A stretch of DNA of 64,000 nt from Enterobacter sp. Bisph1 (GTDB lineage: Bacteria; Pseudomonadota; Gammaproteobacteria; Enterobacterales; Enterobacteriaceae). Within the stretch, counting starts at the first letter, position 1. Each line of letters opens with the position of its first letter. The stretch covers positions 1 to 64,000 of the forward strand of contig NZ_JXAG01000029.1 of assembly GCF_000814905.1 (NCBI RefSeq). The letters are read 5' to 3'. Positions 51,752 to 60,987 of the stretch are shown piece by piece. The position numbers and the translations under genes were made by a program. The notes beneath the pieces are model-generated. The model was not told the DNA's origin, made no database searches, and worked only from the letters and a program-made list of their open reading frames with translations.

Positions 51752-52708
51752 ATGTGGAAGCGCTTACTTCTTGTCACAGCAGTTTCGGCAGCCATGTCGT
51801 CTATGGCGATGGCCGCCCCGTTAACCGTAGGATTTTCGCAGGTCGGATCTGAATCCGGCTGGCGAGCCGCTGAAACCAACGTCGCGAAAAGCGAAGCCAG
51901 CAAGCGTGGCATCACGCTGAAAATCGCTGACGGTCAGCAAAAACAGGAAAACCAACTTAAAGCGGTACGCTCCTTTATCGCCCAGGGCGTCGATGCGATC
52001 TTTATCGCGCCGGTGGTAGCGACAGGCTGGGAGCCGGTGTTGAAAGAAGCCAAAGACGCCAAAATCCCGGTCTTTCTGCTCGACCGCTCAATTGATGTCA
52101 AAGATAAATCGCTGTTTATGACCACCGTGACCGCCGACAACATCCTTGAAGGCAAGCTGATTGGCGAATGGCTGGTGAAAACCGTCAACGGTAAACCTTG
52201 TAACGTCGTTGAGCTGCAGGGCACCGTGGGTGCAAGCGTGGCTATCGATCGTAAGAAAGGGTTTGCCGAAGCCATCTCCAAAGCCTCCAACATTAAGATC
52301 ATTCGTTCTCAGTCTGGCGACTTTACCCGCAGCAAAGGTAAAGAGGTGATGGAGAGCTTTATCAAGGCGGAAAACAACGGCAAAAACATCTGCATGGTTT
52401 ACGCCCATAACGATGACATGGTCATTGGTGCGATTCAGGCCATTAAGGAAGCCGGTCTAAAACCGGGCAAAGATATTCTCACCGGCTCAATTGACGGCGT
52501 ACCGGATATCTATAAAGCGATGATCGACGGCGAAGCCAATGCCAGCGTTGAACTGACGCCGAACATGGCTGGTCCGGCGTTTGATGCGCTGGAGAAATAT
52601 AAAAAGGACGGCACCGAGCCGCCGAAGCTGACCATTACCAAATCGACGCTCTATTTGCCGGACACGGCGAAAGAGGAGCTCGAGAAGAAGAAAAACATGG
52701 GTTACTGA
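51752..52708 (+). CDS. ytfQ: galactofuranose ABC transporter, binding protein YtfQ
   Basis: The periplasmic sugar-binding protein that in E. coli binds galactofuranose with high affinity. It has 318 residues as in E. coli. The signal peptide is about 1-21 (MWKRLLLVTAVSAAMSSMAMA). The mature protein has the ribose-binding fold: VGFSQVGSESGWRAAETNVAKSE, DAIFIAPVVATGW, ELQGTVGASVAIDRKKGF and YAHNDDMVIGAIQAI. It is the first gene of ytfQ-ytfR-ytfT-yjfF. Confidence 0.96.
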   Translation: MWKRLLLVTAVSAAMSSMAMAAPLTVGFSQVGSESGWRAAETNVAKSEASKRGITLKIADGQQKQENQLKAVRSFIAQGVDAIFIAPVVATGWEPVLKEAKDAKIPVFLLDRSIDVKDKSLFMTTVTADNILEGKLIGEWLVKTVNGKPCNVVELQGTVGASVAIDRKKGFAEAISKASNIKIIRSQSGDFTRSKGKEVMESFIKAENNGKNICMVYAHNDDMVIGAIQAIKEAGLKPGKDILTGSIDGVPDIYKAMIDGEANASVELTPNMAGPAFDALEKYKKDGTEPPKLTITKSTLYLPDTAKEELEKKKNMGY

Positions 52709-52718
52709 GTCGCAAAAA

Positions 52719-52741
52719 CCCTCTCCCCGCCGGGGAGGGGG
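52719..52741. repeat. CCCTCTCCCC/GGGGAGGGG hairpin between ytfQ and ytfR
   Basis: A strong GC-rich hairpin lies just after the binding-protein gene. In sugar ABC operons such a hairpin often makes the binding-protein mRNA more stable or more abundant than the mRNA of the membrane genes. Related hairpins are at 29209 and 62423. Confidence 0.6.
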
Positions 52742-52761
52742 TCAATGTGTAAGGGGTCACA

Positions 52762-54264
52762 ATGAACGCGGAAGCACACCAGGAAATCCTGCGTACTGAA
52801 GGCTTAAGTAAATTCTTTCCCGGCGTCAAAGCGCTCGATAACGTGGATTTTAGCCTGCGCCGCGGCGAGATCATGGCCCTGCTCGGGGAAAACGGCGCGG
52901 GAAAATCGACGCTGATAAAAGCCTTAACCGGGGTTTATCACGCAGATAAAGGTGCCATCTGGCTGGAAGGTCAACAAATCAACCCAAAAAACACCGCTCA
53001 CGCCCAGCAGCTGGGCATCGGGACGGTGTACCAGGAAGTGAACCTGCTGCCCAATATGTCGGTGGCGGATAACCTGTTTATTGGCCGCGAGCCTCGACGC
53101 TTCGGTCTGCTGCGGCGTAAAGAGATGGAGCAGCGCGCGGCGAAACTAATGGAGTCTTACGGCTTCTCGCTGGATGTGCGCGAGCCCCTCAACCGTTATT
53201 CGGTGGCGATGCAGCAGATTGTCGCGATTTGCCGCGCCATCGATCTCTCCGCGAAGGTGTTGATCCTTGATGAACCCACCGCCAGCCTCGACACCCAGGA
53301 AGTGGAGATGCTGTTTACCCTGATGCGCCAATTGCGCGATCAGGGCGTTAGCCTGATCTTTGTCACCCATTTTCTCGATCAAGTTTATGAAGTCAGCGAT
53401 CGTATTACCGTACTGCGCAATGGCGGTTTTGTCGGCTGCAAATCCACCCGCGAGCTGCCGCAAATAGAACTGGTCAAAATGATGCTTGGCCGCGAGCTGG
53501 AAAGTAATGCGCTGCAACGCGCCGGACGTACTTTACTGAGTGACAAACCGGTAGCGGCGTTTACCGGTTACGGCAAAAAAGGCGTCATCGCGCCGTTCGA
53601 TCTGCAGGTGCGGCCCGGCGAAATTGTCGGCCTGGCAGGGCTGTTAGGCTCGGGCCGTACCGAAACCGCCGAAGTGATATTCGGTATTAAACCCGCCGAC
53701 AGCGGCAGCGCCATGCTGAAAGGCAAACAGCAAAGCTTACGTTCCCCGCATCAGGCTTCCTGCCTGGGCATCGGTTTTTGCCCGGAAGACAGGAAAACCG
53801 ACGGCATTATCGCCGCCGCATCGGTGCGGGAAAACATTGTGCTGGCTCTACAGGCTCAGCGCGGCTGGCTGCGGCCGATTCCGCGTAAAGAGCAGAACGC
53901 CATTGCCGAACGCTTTATTCGCCAGCTCGGCATTCGCACGCCGAACGCCGAGCAGCCGATCGAATTTCTCTCCGGCGGTAACCAGCAAAAAGTCCTGCTG
54001 TCGCGCTGGCTGCTGACGCGCCCGCAATTTCTAATTCTTGATGAGCCAACGCGCGGCATCGACGTCGGCGCTCATGCGGAAATTATTCGCCTGATCGAAA
54101 CCCTCTGTGCCGACGGCCTCGCGCTGCTGGTCATTTCGTCCGAACTGGAGGAGCTGGTGGGCTATGCGGATCGGGTGATTATTATGCGCGATCGCAAACA
54201 GGTGGCGGAGATCCCGCTCGCTGAGCTGTCGGTGCCGGCGATCATGAATGCCATTGCGGCGTAA
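52762..54264 (+). CDS. ytfR: galactofuranose ABC transporter, ATPase YtfR
   Basis: A fused double ATPase of the ribose/galactose importer class, 500 residues as in E. coli. The first domain has Walker A GENGAGKSTL (near residue 44), the signature region RYSVAMQQIVAICRAI and Walker B LILDEPTAS. The second has GLLGSGRTE in place of Walker A, the signature LSGGNQQKVLLSRWL and LILDEPTRG. The degenerate second P-loop is normal for the family. It couples ATP to uptake through YtfT/YjfF. Confidence 0.95.
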   Translation: MNAEAHQEILRTEGLSKFFPGVKALDNVDFSLRRGEIMALLGENGAGKSTLIKALTGVYHADKGAIWLEGQQINPKNTAHAQQLGIGTVYQEVNLLPNMSVADNLFIGREPRRFGLLRRKEMEQRAAKLMESYGFSLDVREPLNRYSVAMQQIVAICRAIDLSAKVLILDEPTASLDTQEVEMLFTLMRQLRDQGVSLIFVTHFLDQVYEVSDRITVLRNGGFVGCKSTRELPQIELVKMMLGRELESNALQRAGRTLLSDKPVAAFTGYGKKGVIAPFDLQVRPGEIVGLAGLLGSGRTETAEVIFGIKPADSGSAMLKGKQQSLRSPHQASCLGIGFCPEDRKTDGIIAAASVRENIVLALQAQRGWLRPIPRKEQNAIAERFIRQLGIRTPNAEQPIEFLSGGNQQKVLLSRWLLTRPQFLILDEPTRGIDVGAHAEIIRLIETLCADGLALLVISSELEELVGYADRVIIMRDRKQVAEIPLAELSVPAIMNAIAA

Positions 54265-54274
54265 GGAGTAGAGT

Positions 54275-55300
54275 GTGATGCCTCAATCACTGGGTCAAGC
54301 GACGCCGCACAAGCGCCGCTTTCGTTGGCCGACGGGTACGCCGCAGCTGATAGCTCTGCTGCTGGTGCTGGTGGTCGATAGCCTTGTCGCGCCGCATTTT
54401 TATCAGGTGGTGTTACAGGATGGTCGTCTATTCGGCAGCCCAATAGATATTCTTAACCGCGCCGCGCCCGTTGCGCTGCTGGCGATTGGCATGACGCTGG
54501 TGATCGCCACCGGCGGTATCGATCTCTCCGTTGGCGCGGTAATGGCAATTGCCGGTGCGACGGCGGCCTCGTTAACGGTCGCCGGGCACAGCCTGACGGT
54601 GGTGCTGCTGGCGGCGCTCGCCACCGGCGTACTGGCCGGATTATGGAACGGTATCCTGGTCGCGATTTTAAAAATTCAGCCCTTTGTCGCCACGCTGATC
54701 CTGATGGTCGCCGGGCGCGGTGTTGCCCAGCTCATTACCTCCGGACAGATCGTTACCTTTAACGCTCCGTCGCTTTCGTGGCTCGGCAGCGGCTCGCTGC
54801 TGCTGTTCCCGACACCGGTGATTATCGCGCTGGTGACGCTGCTGTTGTTCTGGGTCTTTACCCGTAAAACCGCCCTCGGCATGTTTATCGAGGCGGTGGG
54901 CATTAATATTCGCGCGGCGAAAAACGCCGGGGTGAATACGCGCCTTGTCGTGATGCTGACCTATGTGCTGAGCGGCGTCTGCGCGGCAATCGCCGGGGTG
55001 ATTGTCACGGCGGATATTCGCGGCGCGGATGCCAATAACGCGGGCTTGTGGCTGGAGCTGGACGCCATTCTGGCGGTGGTGATCGGCGGCGCTTCGCTGA
55101 TGGGCGGGCGCTTTAACCTTGTGCTATCGGTGGTGGGCGCGCTGATTATTCAGGGCATGAACACCGGCATTTTGCTCTCCGGTTTCCAGCCGGAACTCAA
55201 CCAGGTGGTGAAAGCGGTGGTGGTGATGTGCGTACTGATTGTGCAGTCGCCGCGCTTTATCGCGTTGATTAAAGGAGTACGCGGTCATGATAAAACGTAA
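54275..55300 (+). CDS. ytfT: galactofuranose ABC transporter, permease YtfT
   Basis: One of two inner-membrane permeases, 341 residues as in E. coli, with 8-10 helices and the family motif VIATGGIDLSVGAVMAIAGATAA. The start is read as GTG at 54275, 6 bases after AAGGAG; an ATG follows at once at 54278 and either may be used. It overlaps yjfF by 14 bases, so the two permeases are coupled. Confidence 0.94.
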   Translation: MMPQSLGQATPHKRRFRWPTGTPQLIALLLVLVVDSLVAPHFYQVVLQDGRLFGSPIDILNRAAPVALLAIGMTLVIATGGIDLSVGAVMAIAGATAASLTVAGHSLTVVLLAALATGVLAGLWNGILVAILKIQPFVATLILMVAGRGVAQLITSGQIVTFNAPSLSWLGSGSLLLFPTPVIIALVTLLLFWVFTRKTALGMFIEAVGINIRAAKNAGVNTRLVVMLTYVLSGVCAAIAGVIVTADIRGADANNAGLWLELDAILAVVIGGASLMGGRFNLVLSVVGALIIQGMNTGILLSGFQPELNQVVKAVVVMCVLIVQSPRFIALIKGVRGHDKT

Positions 55301-56285
55301 CTTACCGCTGATGATAACGCTGGGCGTATTTGTGCTCGGCTACCTCTACTGCCTGACACAATTTCCCGGCTTTGCCTCAACAAGGGTGATTTGTAACATC
55401 CTTACCGACAACGCGTTTCTGGGGATTATTGCCGTCGGCATGACGTTTGTGATCCTTTCGGGTGGCATCGATTTGTCCGTCGGCTCTGTGATCGCCTTCA
55501 CCGGGGTATTTTTAGCCAAAGCCATTGGCGACTGGGGTATTTCGCCGCTGCTGGCTTTTCCTCTGATTCTTCTGATGGGCACCGCGTTTGGTGCGTTTAT
55601 GGGGCTGTTGATCGACGCGCTAAAAATTCCGGCGTTTATCATCACCCTGGCGGGGATGTTTTTCCTGCGCGGCGTGAGTTATCTGCTGTCGGAAGAGTCT
55701 ATTCCCATTAACCATCCGGTCTACGATTCCCTCTCCAGCCTGGCGTGGATGATCCCCGGCGGCGGGCGGTTGAGCGCGATGGGGCTGCTGATGCTGCTGG
55801 TGGTGATCGTCGGTATTTTTCTTGCCCACCGCACCCGTTTTGGCAATGAAGTTTACGCCATCGGCGGCAATGCCACTTCGGCTAACCTGATGGGGATTTC
55901 AACGCGCAGCACCACTATACGCATCTATATGCTCTCCACCGGCCTTGCGACGCTGGCGGGCATTGTCTTCTCTATTTACACCCAGGCCGGTTACGCGCTG
56001 GCGGGCGTCGGCGTTGAACTGGATGCTATCGCCTCGGTGGTCATTGGCGGCACGCTGCTGAGCGGCGGCGTCGGCACGGTGCTCGGCACGCTGTTTGGCG
56101 TAGGGATACAAGGACTTATCCAGACCTATATTAACTTTGACGGCACGCTGAGCTCATGGTGGACGAAGATCGCCATCGGCATCCTGTTGTTTATTTTTAT
56201 CGCGTTGCAACGTGGCCTCACGGTACTGTGGGAGAGCCGCCAAAGCTCACCTGTTACACGCGTTAGCACTACAGCAACAAAATAG
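55287..56285 (+). CDS. yjfF: galactofuranose ABC transporter, permease YjfF
   Basis: The second permease, 332 residues (E. coli 331). It has the matching motif VILSGGIDLSVGSVIAFTGVFLA and the C-terminal block GVGVELDAIASVVIGGTLLSGGVGTVLGTLFGVGIQGLIQTY. With YtfT it forms the heterodimeric channel. It is the last gene of the operon; no strong terminator follows before the sigma-28 promoter of the next receptor gene, so read-through is possible. Confidence 0.94.
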   Translation: MIKRNLPLMITLGVFVLGYLYCLTQFPGFASTRVICNILTDNAFLGIIAVGMTFVILSGGIDLSVGSVIAFTGVFLAKAIGDWGISPLLAFPLILLMGTAFGAFMGLLIDALKIPAFIITLAGMFFLRGVSYLLSEESIPINHPVYDSLSSLAWMIPGGGRLSAMGLLMLLVVIVGIFLAHRTRFGNEVYAIGGNATSANLMGISTRSTTIRIYMLSTGLATLAGIVFSIYTQAGYALAGVGVELDAIASVVIGGTLLSGGVGTVLGTLFGVGIQGLIQTYINFDGTLSSWWTKIAIGILLFIFIALQRGLTVLWESRQSSPVTRVSTTATK

Positions 56286-56312
56286 TAACATATTGAAAAG
56301 GTTGTTTTTCCC

Positions 56313-56339
56313 TAAAGTAATTCCGGTAGCAGTCGATAA
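56313..56339 (+). promoter_or_regulatory. sigma-28 (FliA) promoter of the third receptor gene
   Basis: TAAA (56313-56316), 15 bases, then GTCGATAA (56332-56339) matches TAAA-N15-GCCGATAA with one mismatch. Transcription would start near 56346, about 50 bases before the ATG. Confidence 0.8.
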
Positions 56340-56390
56340 CTGTCGAACAAGGCTTAATTCACGCCAAAAAGTATCACTGCTACCGGGATT
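56319..56390. repeat. inverted repeat across the receptor promoter and ribosome site
   Basis: AATTCCGGTAGCAGT (56319-56333) is the inverse of ACTGCTACCGGGATT (56376-56390) with one change, which is a G-U pair in RNA. The left arm overlaps the sigma-28 -10 element and the right arm overlaps the ribosome site of the receptor gene at 56397. Confidence 0.75.
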
Positions 56391-56396
56391 CATATC

Positions 56397-57962
56397 ATGC
56401 TTAAAACGCTTTCGATCCGTACTGGTTTACTTTCTTTACTGGCTGTTATGACACTTCTCCTGCTGCTGGTCAGCGGCATCGGGGTTTACGCACTCAATAA
56501 AAGTTCCTCTTCCCTTGAACGCATTAGCCAACTGCAGGGCGAGAAGATGGCGCGCCTGAGCGAAGGCTATACCCTGATTTTGCGTGCACGTAACGAAGCC
56601 GGCCAGGCCGTGCGCATGATGGAAGTTGGCTTGCTGGATGATGCTGCTAAATCTGTGAAAATGATCAATGGCGAAATCGAGAACGGCGAGCAAGCGCTGG
56701 CTGGTGTGATCAATGCGGGCGTAGATGACGAGCAGGGTTCTGTGCTGCTGGCGCAACTGGCGAAAAGCTACGGCGACTACGTAAGCCAGGGGATTAAACC
56801 GATGCAGAACGCGCTAAACCAACAGAGCGCCGATGCCTACTACGATTTGCTGGAAAACAAACTTATCCCGATCTCACGCAAGTTTGATAACGACATGCAG
56901 GCATTTCAGAAGTGGAGCGAAGCGCGCGGCAAAGCGGAAGTCACTGCGGTGCAGAGCAGTAAAAATGTCGTAATGATGCTGATTATGGTAGTGGCGCTGC
57001 TGGTGGCCGGGATCATTGTGCTGGCCTGGCTGGCGCTGCGTCATATGCTGTTAAAACCGCTGCAAAGCTCAATTGAACAGCTGGAACATGTGGCGGCAGG
57101 GGATTTGACCAACGCCAAAACCGAGGTGGCAAGTCAAGAGTTCAACCGGCTAAACGCAGCGATTGAAGAGATGCGTTATGCGCTGATTAGCTCGGTCACG
57201 CGCGTGCGTGACGCCAGTTCGCAGATTGATACCGGCAGCCGTGAGCTGGCCGCCGGTAACGTCGATCTGTCGCAGCGTACGGAGTCCACCGCGACGTCGC
57301 TGGAGCAAACGGCGGCGAGCATGGAGCAGATCACCGCCACGGTAAAACTTAACGCTGATAACGCCGAGCAGGCGCATAAACTGGCGAAGACGGTTTCAGA
57401 TACGGCAGATCGCGGCAGCGAAATGGTCTGTTATGTTATTGAAAAAATGCATGAAATCTCATCCAGCTCCGACCGTATCGCCGATATCCTCAGCGTAATC
57501 GACACCATCGCTTTCCAGACCAATATCCTTGCACTGAACGCCGCCGTAGAAGCTGCCCGCGCCGGTGAGCAGGGACGCGGTTTTGCCGTAGTGGCAGGCG
57601 AAGTGCGCAGCCTCGCCAGCCGCAGCGCCGACTCCGCTAAAGAGATCCGCGCGCTGATCGGTAGTTCTCAGGCGCAGGTCTCAGAAGGCAGCGAGCTGGC
57701 GATGCAGGCTGGCGAAACGATGGACGAAATCGCCGAAGAGGTGTTGCGAATGACCAAACTGATGCGTGAAATCGCCAATGCTTCGCAGGAACAAAGCCGC
57801 GGCATTGAACAGGTCAATATCGCCGTCAGCCAGATGGATGAGACCGCACAGCAAAATGCGGCGCTGGTTCAGCAATCTTCTGCCGCCACCCGTTCGCTGG
57901 AAGAGCAGTCGCGCGAGCTGCTGCAGGCGATGGCGACATTCCGCTTACAACCACAAGGATAA
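56397..57962 (+). CDS. four-helix-bundle chemoreceptor (MCP)
   Basis: A 521-residue methyl-accepting chemotaxis protein. TM1 is about 11-30, a four-helix-bundle periplasmic domain about 33-190, TM2 about 192-216, then HAMP and the signalling domain with [29 protein letters not shown]-like tip. It ends FRLQPQG with no NWETF tail, so it should depend on other receptors for efficient methylation. The Tar/Tsr arginine cluster is only partly kept ([14 protein letters not shown]), so its ligand may differ. It lies directly after the galactofuranose operon; a link to sugar sensing is possible but unproved. Confidence 0.92.
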   Translation: MLKTLSIRTGLLSLLAVMTLLLLLVSGIGVYALNKSSSSLERISQLQGEKMARLSEGYTLILRARNEAGQAVRMMEVGLLDDAAKSVKMINGEIENGEQALAGVINAGVDDEQGSVLLAQLAKSYGDYVSQGIKPMQNALNQQSADAYYDLLENKLIPISRKFDNDMQAFQKWSEARGKAEVTAVQSSKNVVMMLIMVVALLVAGIIVLAWLALRHMLLKPLQSSIEQLEHVAAGDLTNAKTEVASQEFNRLNAAIEEMRYALISSVTRVRDASSQIDTGSRELAAGNVDLSQRTESTATSLEQTAASMEQITATVKLNADNAEQAHKLAKTVSDTADRGSEMVCYVIEKMHEISSSSDRIADILSVIDTIAFQTNILALNAAVEAARAGEQGRGFAVVAGEVRSLASRSADSAKEIRALIGSSQAQVSEGSELAMQAGETMDEIAEEVLRMTKLMREIANASQEQSRGIEQVNIAVSQMDETAQQNAALVQQSSAATRSLEEQSRELLQAMATFRLQPQG

Positions 57963-57974
57963 TCAGGAACAACG

Positions 57975-58472
57975 ATGGGCGTATGTATTAATTGTGATAA
58001 CGAAGCGCTGAACGAGAGTGACTACTGCGCGGCGTGCGAGGAGCGCGAATTTAAAAAGATTCGTGGCTGGCTGTTTGTTCCGGCAATTGGCCTGGTACTT
58101 TCGTTTCTCGGTTTGATTGTTTCGATTAATACTTCGGTCAGAATATTGATGGATCACTACGGCGAGTTGATTAGCGGGCAGAAAACGCTGCTGATTTTAG
58201 AGCTGGTGTTTTTTGTCGCTATGCTCGTCTATTCCCTGTACGTCGGCAGCCTGTTTTTCCGTAAAAAACGCCAACTGCCGCGCTTTTACATCGGTTTTTT
58301 GCTGTTATGGCTGGCTTTTTACGCCCTCGATTTACTGCTGGCGCATTATCTTTTGCAACTGTCCTATAGCTACGAAATCGTTAAGGCATTGATTCGTAGC
58401 GCGATAAGCGCGGCAATCTGGATCCCCTACTTTCGAGTCTCAGTGCGCGTACAGCGTACCTTCGTGCGATAA
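57975..58472 (+). CDS. DUF2569 membrane protein with N-terminal zinc ribbon
   Basis: A 165-residue protein starting 12 bases after the chemoreceptor, so probably cotranscribed. Residues 4-21 hold CINCDNEALNESDYCAAC, two C-x2-C pairs that look like a small zinc ribbon. Four membrane helices follow (about 31-50, 70-93, 102-125, 135-155), and the C-terminus IWIPYFRVSVRVQRTFV is the DUF2569 signature. No function is known. The ribbon would face the cytoplasm if the N-terminus is inside. Confidence 0.8.
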   Translation: MGVCINCDNEALNESDYCAACEEREFKKIRGWLFVPAIGLVLSFLGLIVSINTSVRILMDHYGELISGQKTLLILELVFFVAMLVYSLYVGSLFFRKKRQLPRFYIGFLLLWLAFYALDLLLAHYLLQLSYSYEIVKALIRSAISAAIWIPYFRVSVRVQRTFVR

Positions 58473-58474
58473 CG

Positions 58475-58514
58475 CCTGTCACTCCTCGTCAGCCTGCGGG
58501 CTGACAGGGGTTTT
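58475..58514 (+). terminator. terminator after the DUF2569 gene
   Basis: CCTGTCA (58475-58481) pairs with TGACAGG (58502-58508), enclosing GTCAGCC/GGCTGAC as an alternative inner stem, followed by GGTTTTG. Confidence 0.7.
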
Positions 58515-58659
58515 GCCACGGAATTCCCCCCTTAAAAAACGCATCCGGAATTGCATAGCGAGAGGCTTTGCGAAGCCGCTCGTGAAAGCCTGGCGACGCG
58601 CTTGCACCGCTCATTCATAGCCCTTACCGTCGAGCCAGACTGTTCACCTGGACGACACA

Positions 58660-59562
58660 GTGACAAATAGCAGCAGCGCGACACCCCATGATGCGGTATT
58701 TAAAGCGATAATGTCCCGGCCGGAAGCGGCGCGGGATTTTATCGACATCCATCTGCCGTCTGATCTAAGGGCAATATGCGATCTCACCACCCTCAAGCTG
58801 GAATCCACTTCATTTATCGAAGACGATTTACGCCCCTATTTCAGCGATCTGCTGTGGTCCCTTAAAACAACCCACGGCGACGGATACGTTCATCTGTTGA
58901 TTGAGCACCAGAGTTCTCCCGATGTGCATATGGGTTTTCGCCTGATGCGCTATGCCATTGCCGCGATGCAGAACCACCTTGAGGCCGGTCATAAGAGGCT
59001 GCCGCTGGTGATTCCGGTGCTCTATTACGCCGGAAAACGCAGCCCTTATCCCTGGTCGGTGAACTGGCTTGAGGAGTTTGACGATCCGGCGCTGGCCTGG
59101 CGTTTATACGGCGGTGCCTTTCCGCTGGTTGATGTGACCGTGATCCCTGATGAGGAGATTAGCCAGCACCGGCATATTGCTGCCCTGACCTGGCTGCAGA
59201 AACACGTACGCGCCCTGGCAAAAGTGAAAAGTCTGGAGCCCCTTGTTGTACTCCTAAAATCTAAGTATACGGACGGACAAACTTTGACCATTCTGGTAAA
59301 TTATTTTATTCAGACGGGTGAGCGTGCGGAACCGAAAACGTTTCTTCGTACGCTTGCTAATCGGCTTCCACAGCATAAGGAGACGCTTATGACCATCGCG
59401 GAATATCTTGTACAAGAAGGGCGAGAAAAAGGGATACAGGAAGAGGCCATGAGAATTGCTGCCCAACTTATCAATATGGGGATGTCGCCGGAAATGGTGA
59501 AACAGGTGACCAGCTTGTCTGACGACGCACTGAAAAAATCCGTTAGCGATCTTCAGGCCTAA
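58660..59562 (+). CDS. Rpn-family nuclease (PD-(D/E)xK, Transposase_31)
   Basis: A 300-residue protein of the recombination-promoting nuclease family (RpnA-E, old name transposase_31). The start is GTG, giving MTNSSSATPHDAVFKAIMS, the usual Rpn opening. The nuclease core holds DLRPYFSDLLWSL and VHLLIEHQSSPD, the D and E-x-Q parts of the PD-(D/E)xK active site. Known Rpn proteins are DNA endonucleases that promote recA-independent recombination and can protect against phage. The C-terminal 57 residues can be made separately from an internal start (next entry). No insertion-sequence ends are seen around it. Confidence 0.88.
   Translation: MTNSSSATPHDAVFKAIMSRPEAARDFIDIHLPSDLRAICDLTTLKLESTSFIEDDLRPYFSDLLWSLKTTHGDGYVHLLIEHQSSPDVHMGFRLMRYAIAAMQNHLEAGHKRLPLVIPVLYYAGKRSPYPWSVNWLEEFDDPALAWRLYGGAFPLVDVTVIPDEEISQHRHIAALTWLQKHVRALAKVKSLEPLVVLLKSKYTDGQTLTILVNYFIQTGERAEPKTFLRTLANRLPQHKETLMTIAEYLVQEGREKGIQEEAMRIAAQLINMGMSPEMVKQVTSLSDDALKKSVSDLQA
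59377..59562 (+). CDS. intragenic C-terminal protein of rpn (putative RpnS antitoxin)
   Basis: An in-frame ATG at 59389 (codon 244 of the rpn gene) has the perfect Shine-Dalgarno AAGGAG at 59377-59382, 6 bases upstream. It would give a 57-residue protein, MTIAEYLVQEGREKGIQEEA to SDLQA. Published work on E. coli rpn genes shows that such C-terminal products inhibit the full-length nuclease. The coding part is 59389-59562; the entry includes the ribosome site. Translation is predicted, not shown. Confidence 0.6.
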   Translation, partial: KETLMTIAEYLVQEGREKGIQEEAMRIAAQLINMGMSPEMVKQVTSLSDDALKKSVSDLQA

Positions 59563-59627
59563 CGTTTTGCCGCGCCTGCATTGCTAAAGGGCGTGCGTCC
59601 TGTCAGATAACATTTTCTGTATTCGCT

Positions 59628-59660
59628 AAAAAAAGAACCCCATGTGAAAACATGGGGTTC
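59628..59660 (-). terminator. terminator after fbp
   Basis: GAACCCCATGT and ACATGGGGTTC form a perfect 11-bp stem with a GAAA tetraloop. The A run on the forward strand gives a T run for the reverse strand. Confidence 0.9.
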
Positions 59661-59709
59661 GGTAGCTTTTAAGGGCCACAGCCGTGGCGCTTAAGGGGTA
59701 GTCGGCAAA

Positions 59710-60708
59710 TCAGGCGTCCGGATACTCACGCATATAGCGTTCGACATCGTCCACCATATGTTCGTTTCCGACAAAGAACGGGCGGCGCTGATGCAGGCTT
59801 TCCGGCTGGATATCGAGAATACGATCTTTACCGTCGCTGGCTTTACCGCCCGCCTGTTCGGCGAGGAAGGCCATCGGGTTGCATTCGTACAGCAGACGCA
59901 GCTTACCCTGCGGGTGGCTGGCGGTGCTTGGGTAGAGATAGATCCCGCCTTTCAGCAGGTTGCGGTGGAAATCCGCCACCAGTGAACCAATATAGCGCGA
60001 GGTATAAGGGCGATGCGTCGACTTATCTTCTTCCTGGCAGAACTTGAGGTATTTCTTCACGCCCTGCGGGAATTTGATGTAGTTGCCTTCGTTGATGGAG
60101 TAAGTGTTGCCACGCTCCGGAAAACGCATACGCTCCTGGCACAGGCAGAAAACACCCAGCGACGGATCGTAAGTAAAGGCGTGAACGCCGCAGCCGGTGG
60201 TGTAAACCAGCATGGTGGACGAACCGTAAACGACATACCCGGCGGCCACCTGCTTGTTGCCCGGCTGCAGGAAATCTTCTTCCGTGACTGGCGTACCGAC
60301 CGGTGTGACGCGGCGATAGATAGAGAAAATGGTGCCGACGGAGACGTTAACATCGATGTTGGAGGAGCCATCCAGCGGGTCCATCAGCACGACGTATTTT
60401 GCATGTTCGCAACCTTCGAAAACGACGATCTCATCTTCTTCTTCGGAGGCGATCCCAGCCACGATATCGCGGGCGCGCAGTGCGGCCTTCAGTTTTTCAT
60501 TGGCAAACAGGTCGAGTTTTTGTTGCACCTCGCCCTGCACGTTTTCAGCACCGCTTGCACCCAGGATATCGACCAGACCGGCCTTATTGATATCACGATG
60601 AATGATCTTGGCGCCCAGTTTTATTGCCGACAGCAAAGCAGTCAATTCACCCGTGGCATGCGAGAACTCATGCTGCTTTTCAACAATAAATTCACCTAAC
60701 GTTTTCAT
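59710..60708 (-). CDS. fbp: fructose-1,6-bisphosphatase class I
   Basis: The gluconeogenic enzyme that converts fructose 1,6-bisphosphate to fructose 6-phosphate, inhibited by AMP. It has 332 residues as in E. coli. The metal- and substrate-binding motif [24 protein letters not shown] is near residue 115, and the C-terminal [26 protein letters not shown] is conserved. AGGGAAAG precedes the ATG. It is divergent from mpl, as in E. coli. Confidence 0.97.
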   Translation of the reverse strand: MKTLGEFIVEKQHEFSHATGELTALLSAIKLGAKIIHRDINKAGLVDILGASGAENVQGEVQQKLDLFANEKLKAALRARDIVAGIASEEEDEIVVFEGCEHAKYVVLMDPLDGSSNIDVNVSVGTIFSIYRRVTPVGTPVTEEDFLQPGNKQVAAGYVVYGSSTMLVYTTGCGVHAFTYDPSLGVFCLCQERMRFPERGNTYSINEGNYIKFPQGVKKYLKFCQEEDKSTHRPYTSRYIGSLVADFHRNLLKGGIYLYPSTASHPQGKLRLLYECNPMAFLAEQAGGKASDGKDRILDIQPESLHQRRPFFVGNEHMVDDVERYMREYPDA

Positions 60709-60987
60709 AACACTTTCCCTGCATTTTTAATATGGAGTAAAGCGATTGTAGCCTGTGGTTTTCAGGTTGCTGGTCACAGCAAGTTCTGGATATTAAACAG
60801 CTGGTGCCGTAACAGCCAGAGCTTTCGCAAACGAAAACGCGAAGGTCATGCAACAATACTAACAAACATTCAAAACTCCGTGCACAGGTGAATCGCGCCA
60901 GCAACATACGGATTATCCTGAAATGCGTTTCTCTACGCTGCAACATATGGGTAAAATATGCGCCAGTTTAGGAAAGGATAATGACAC

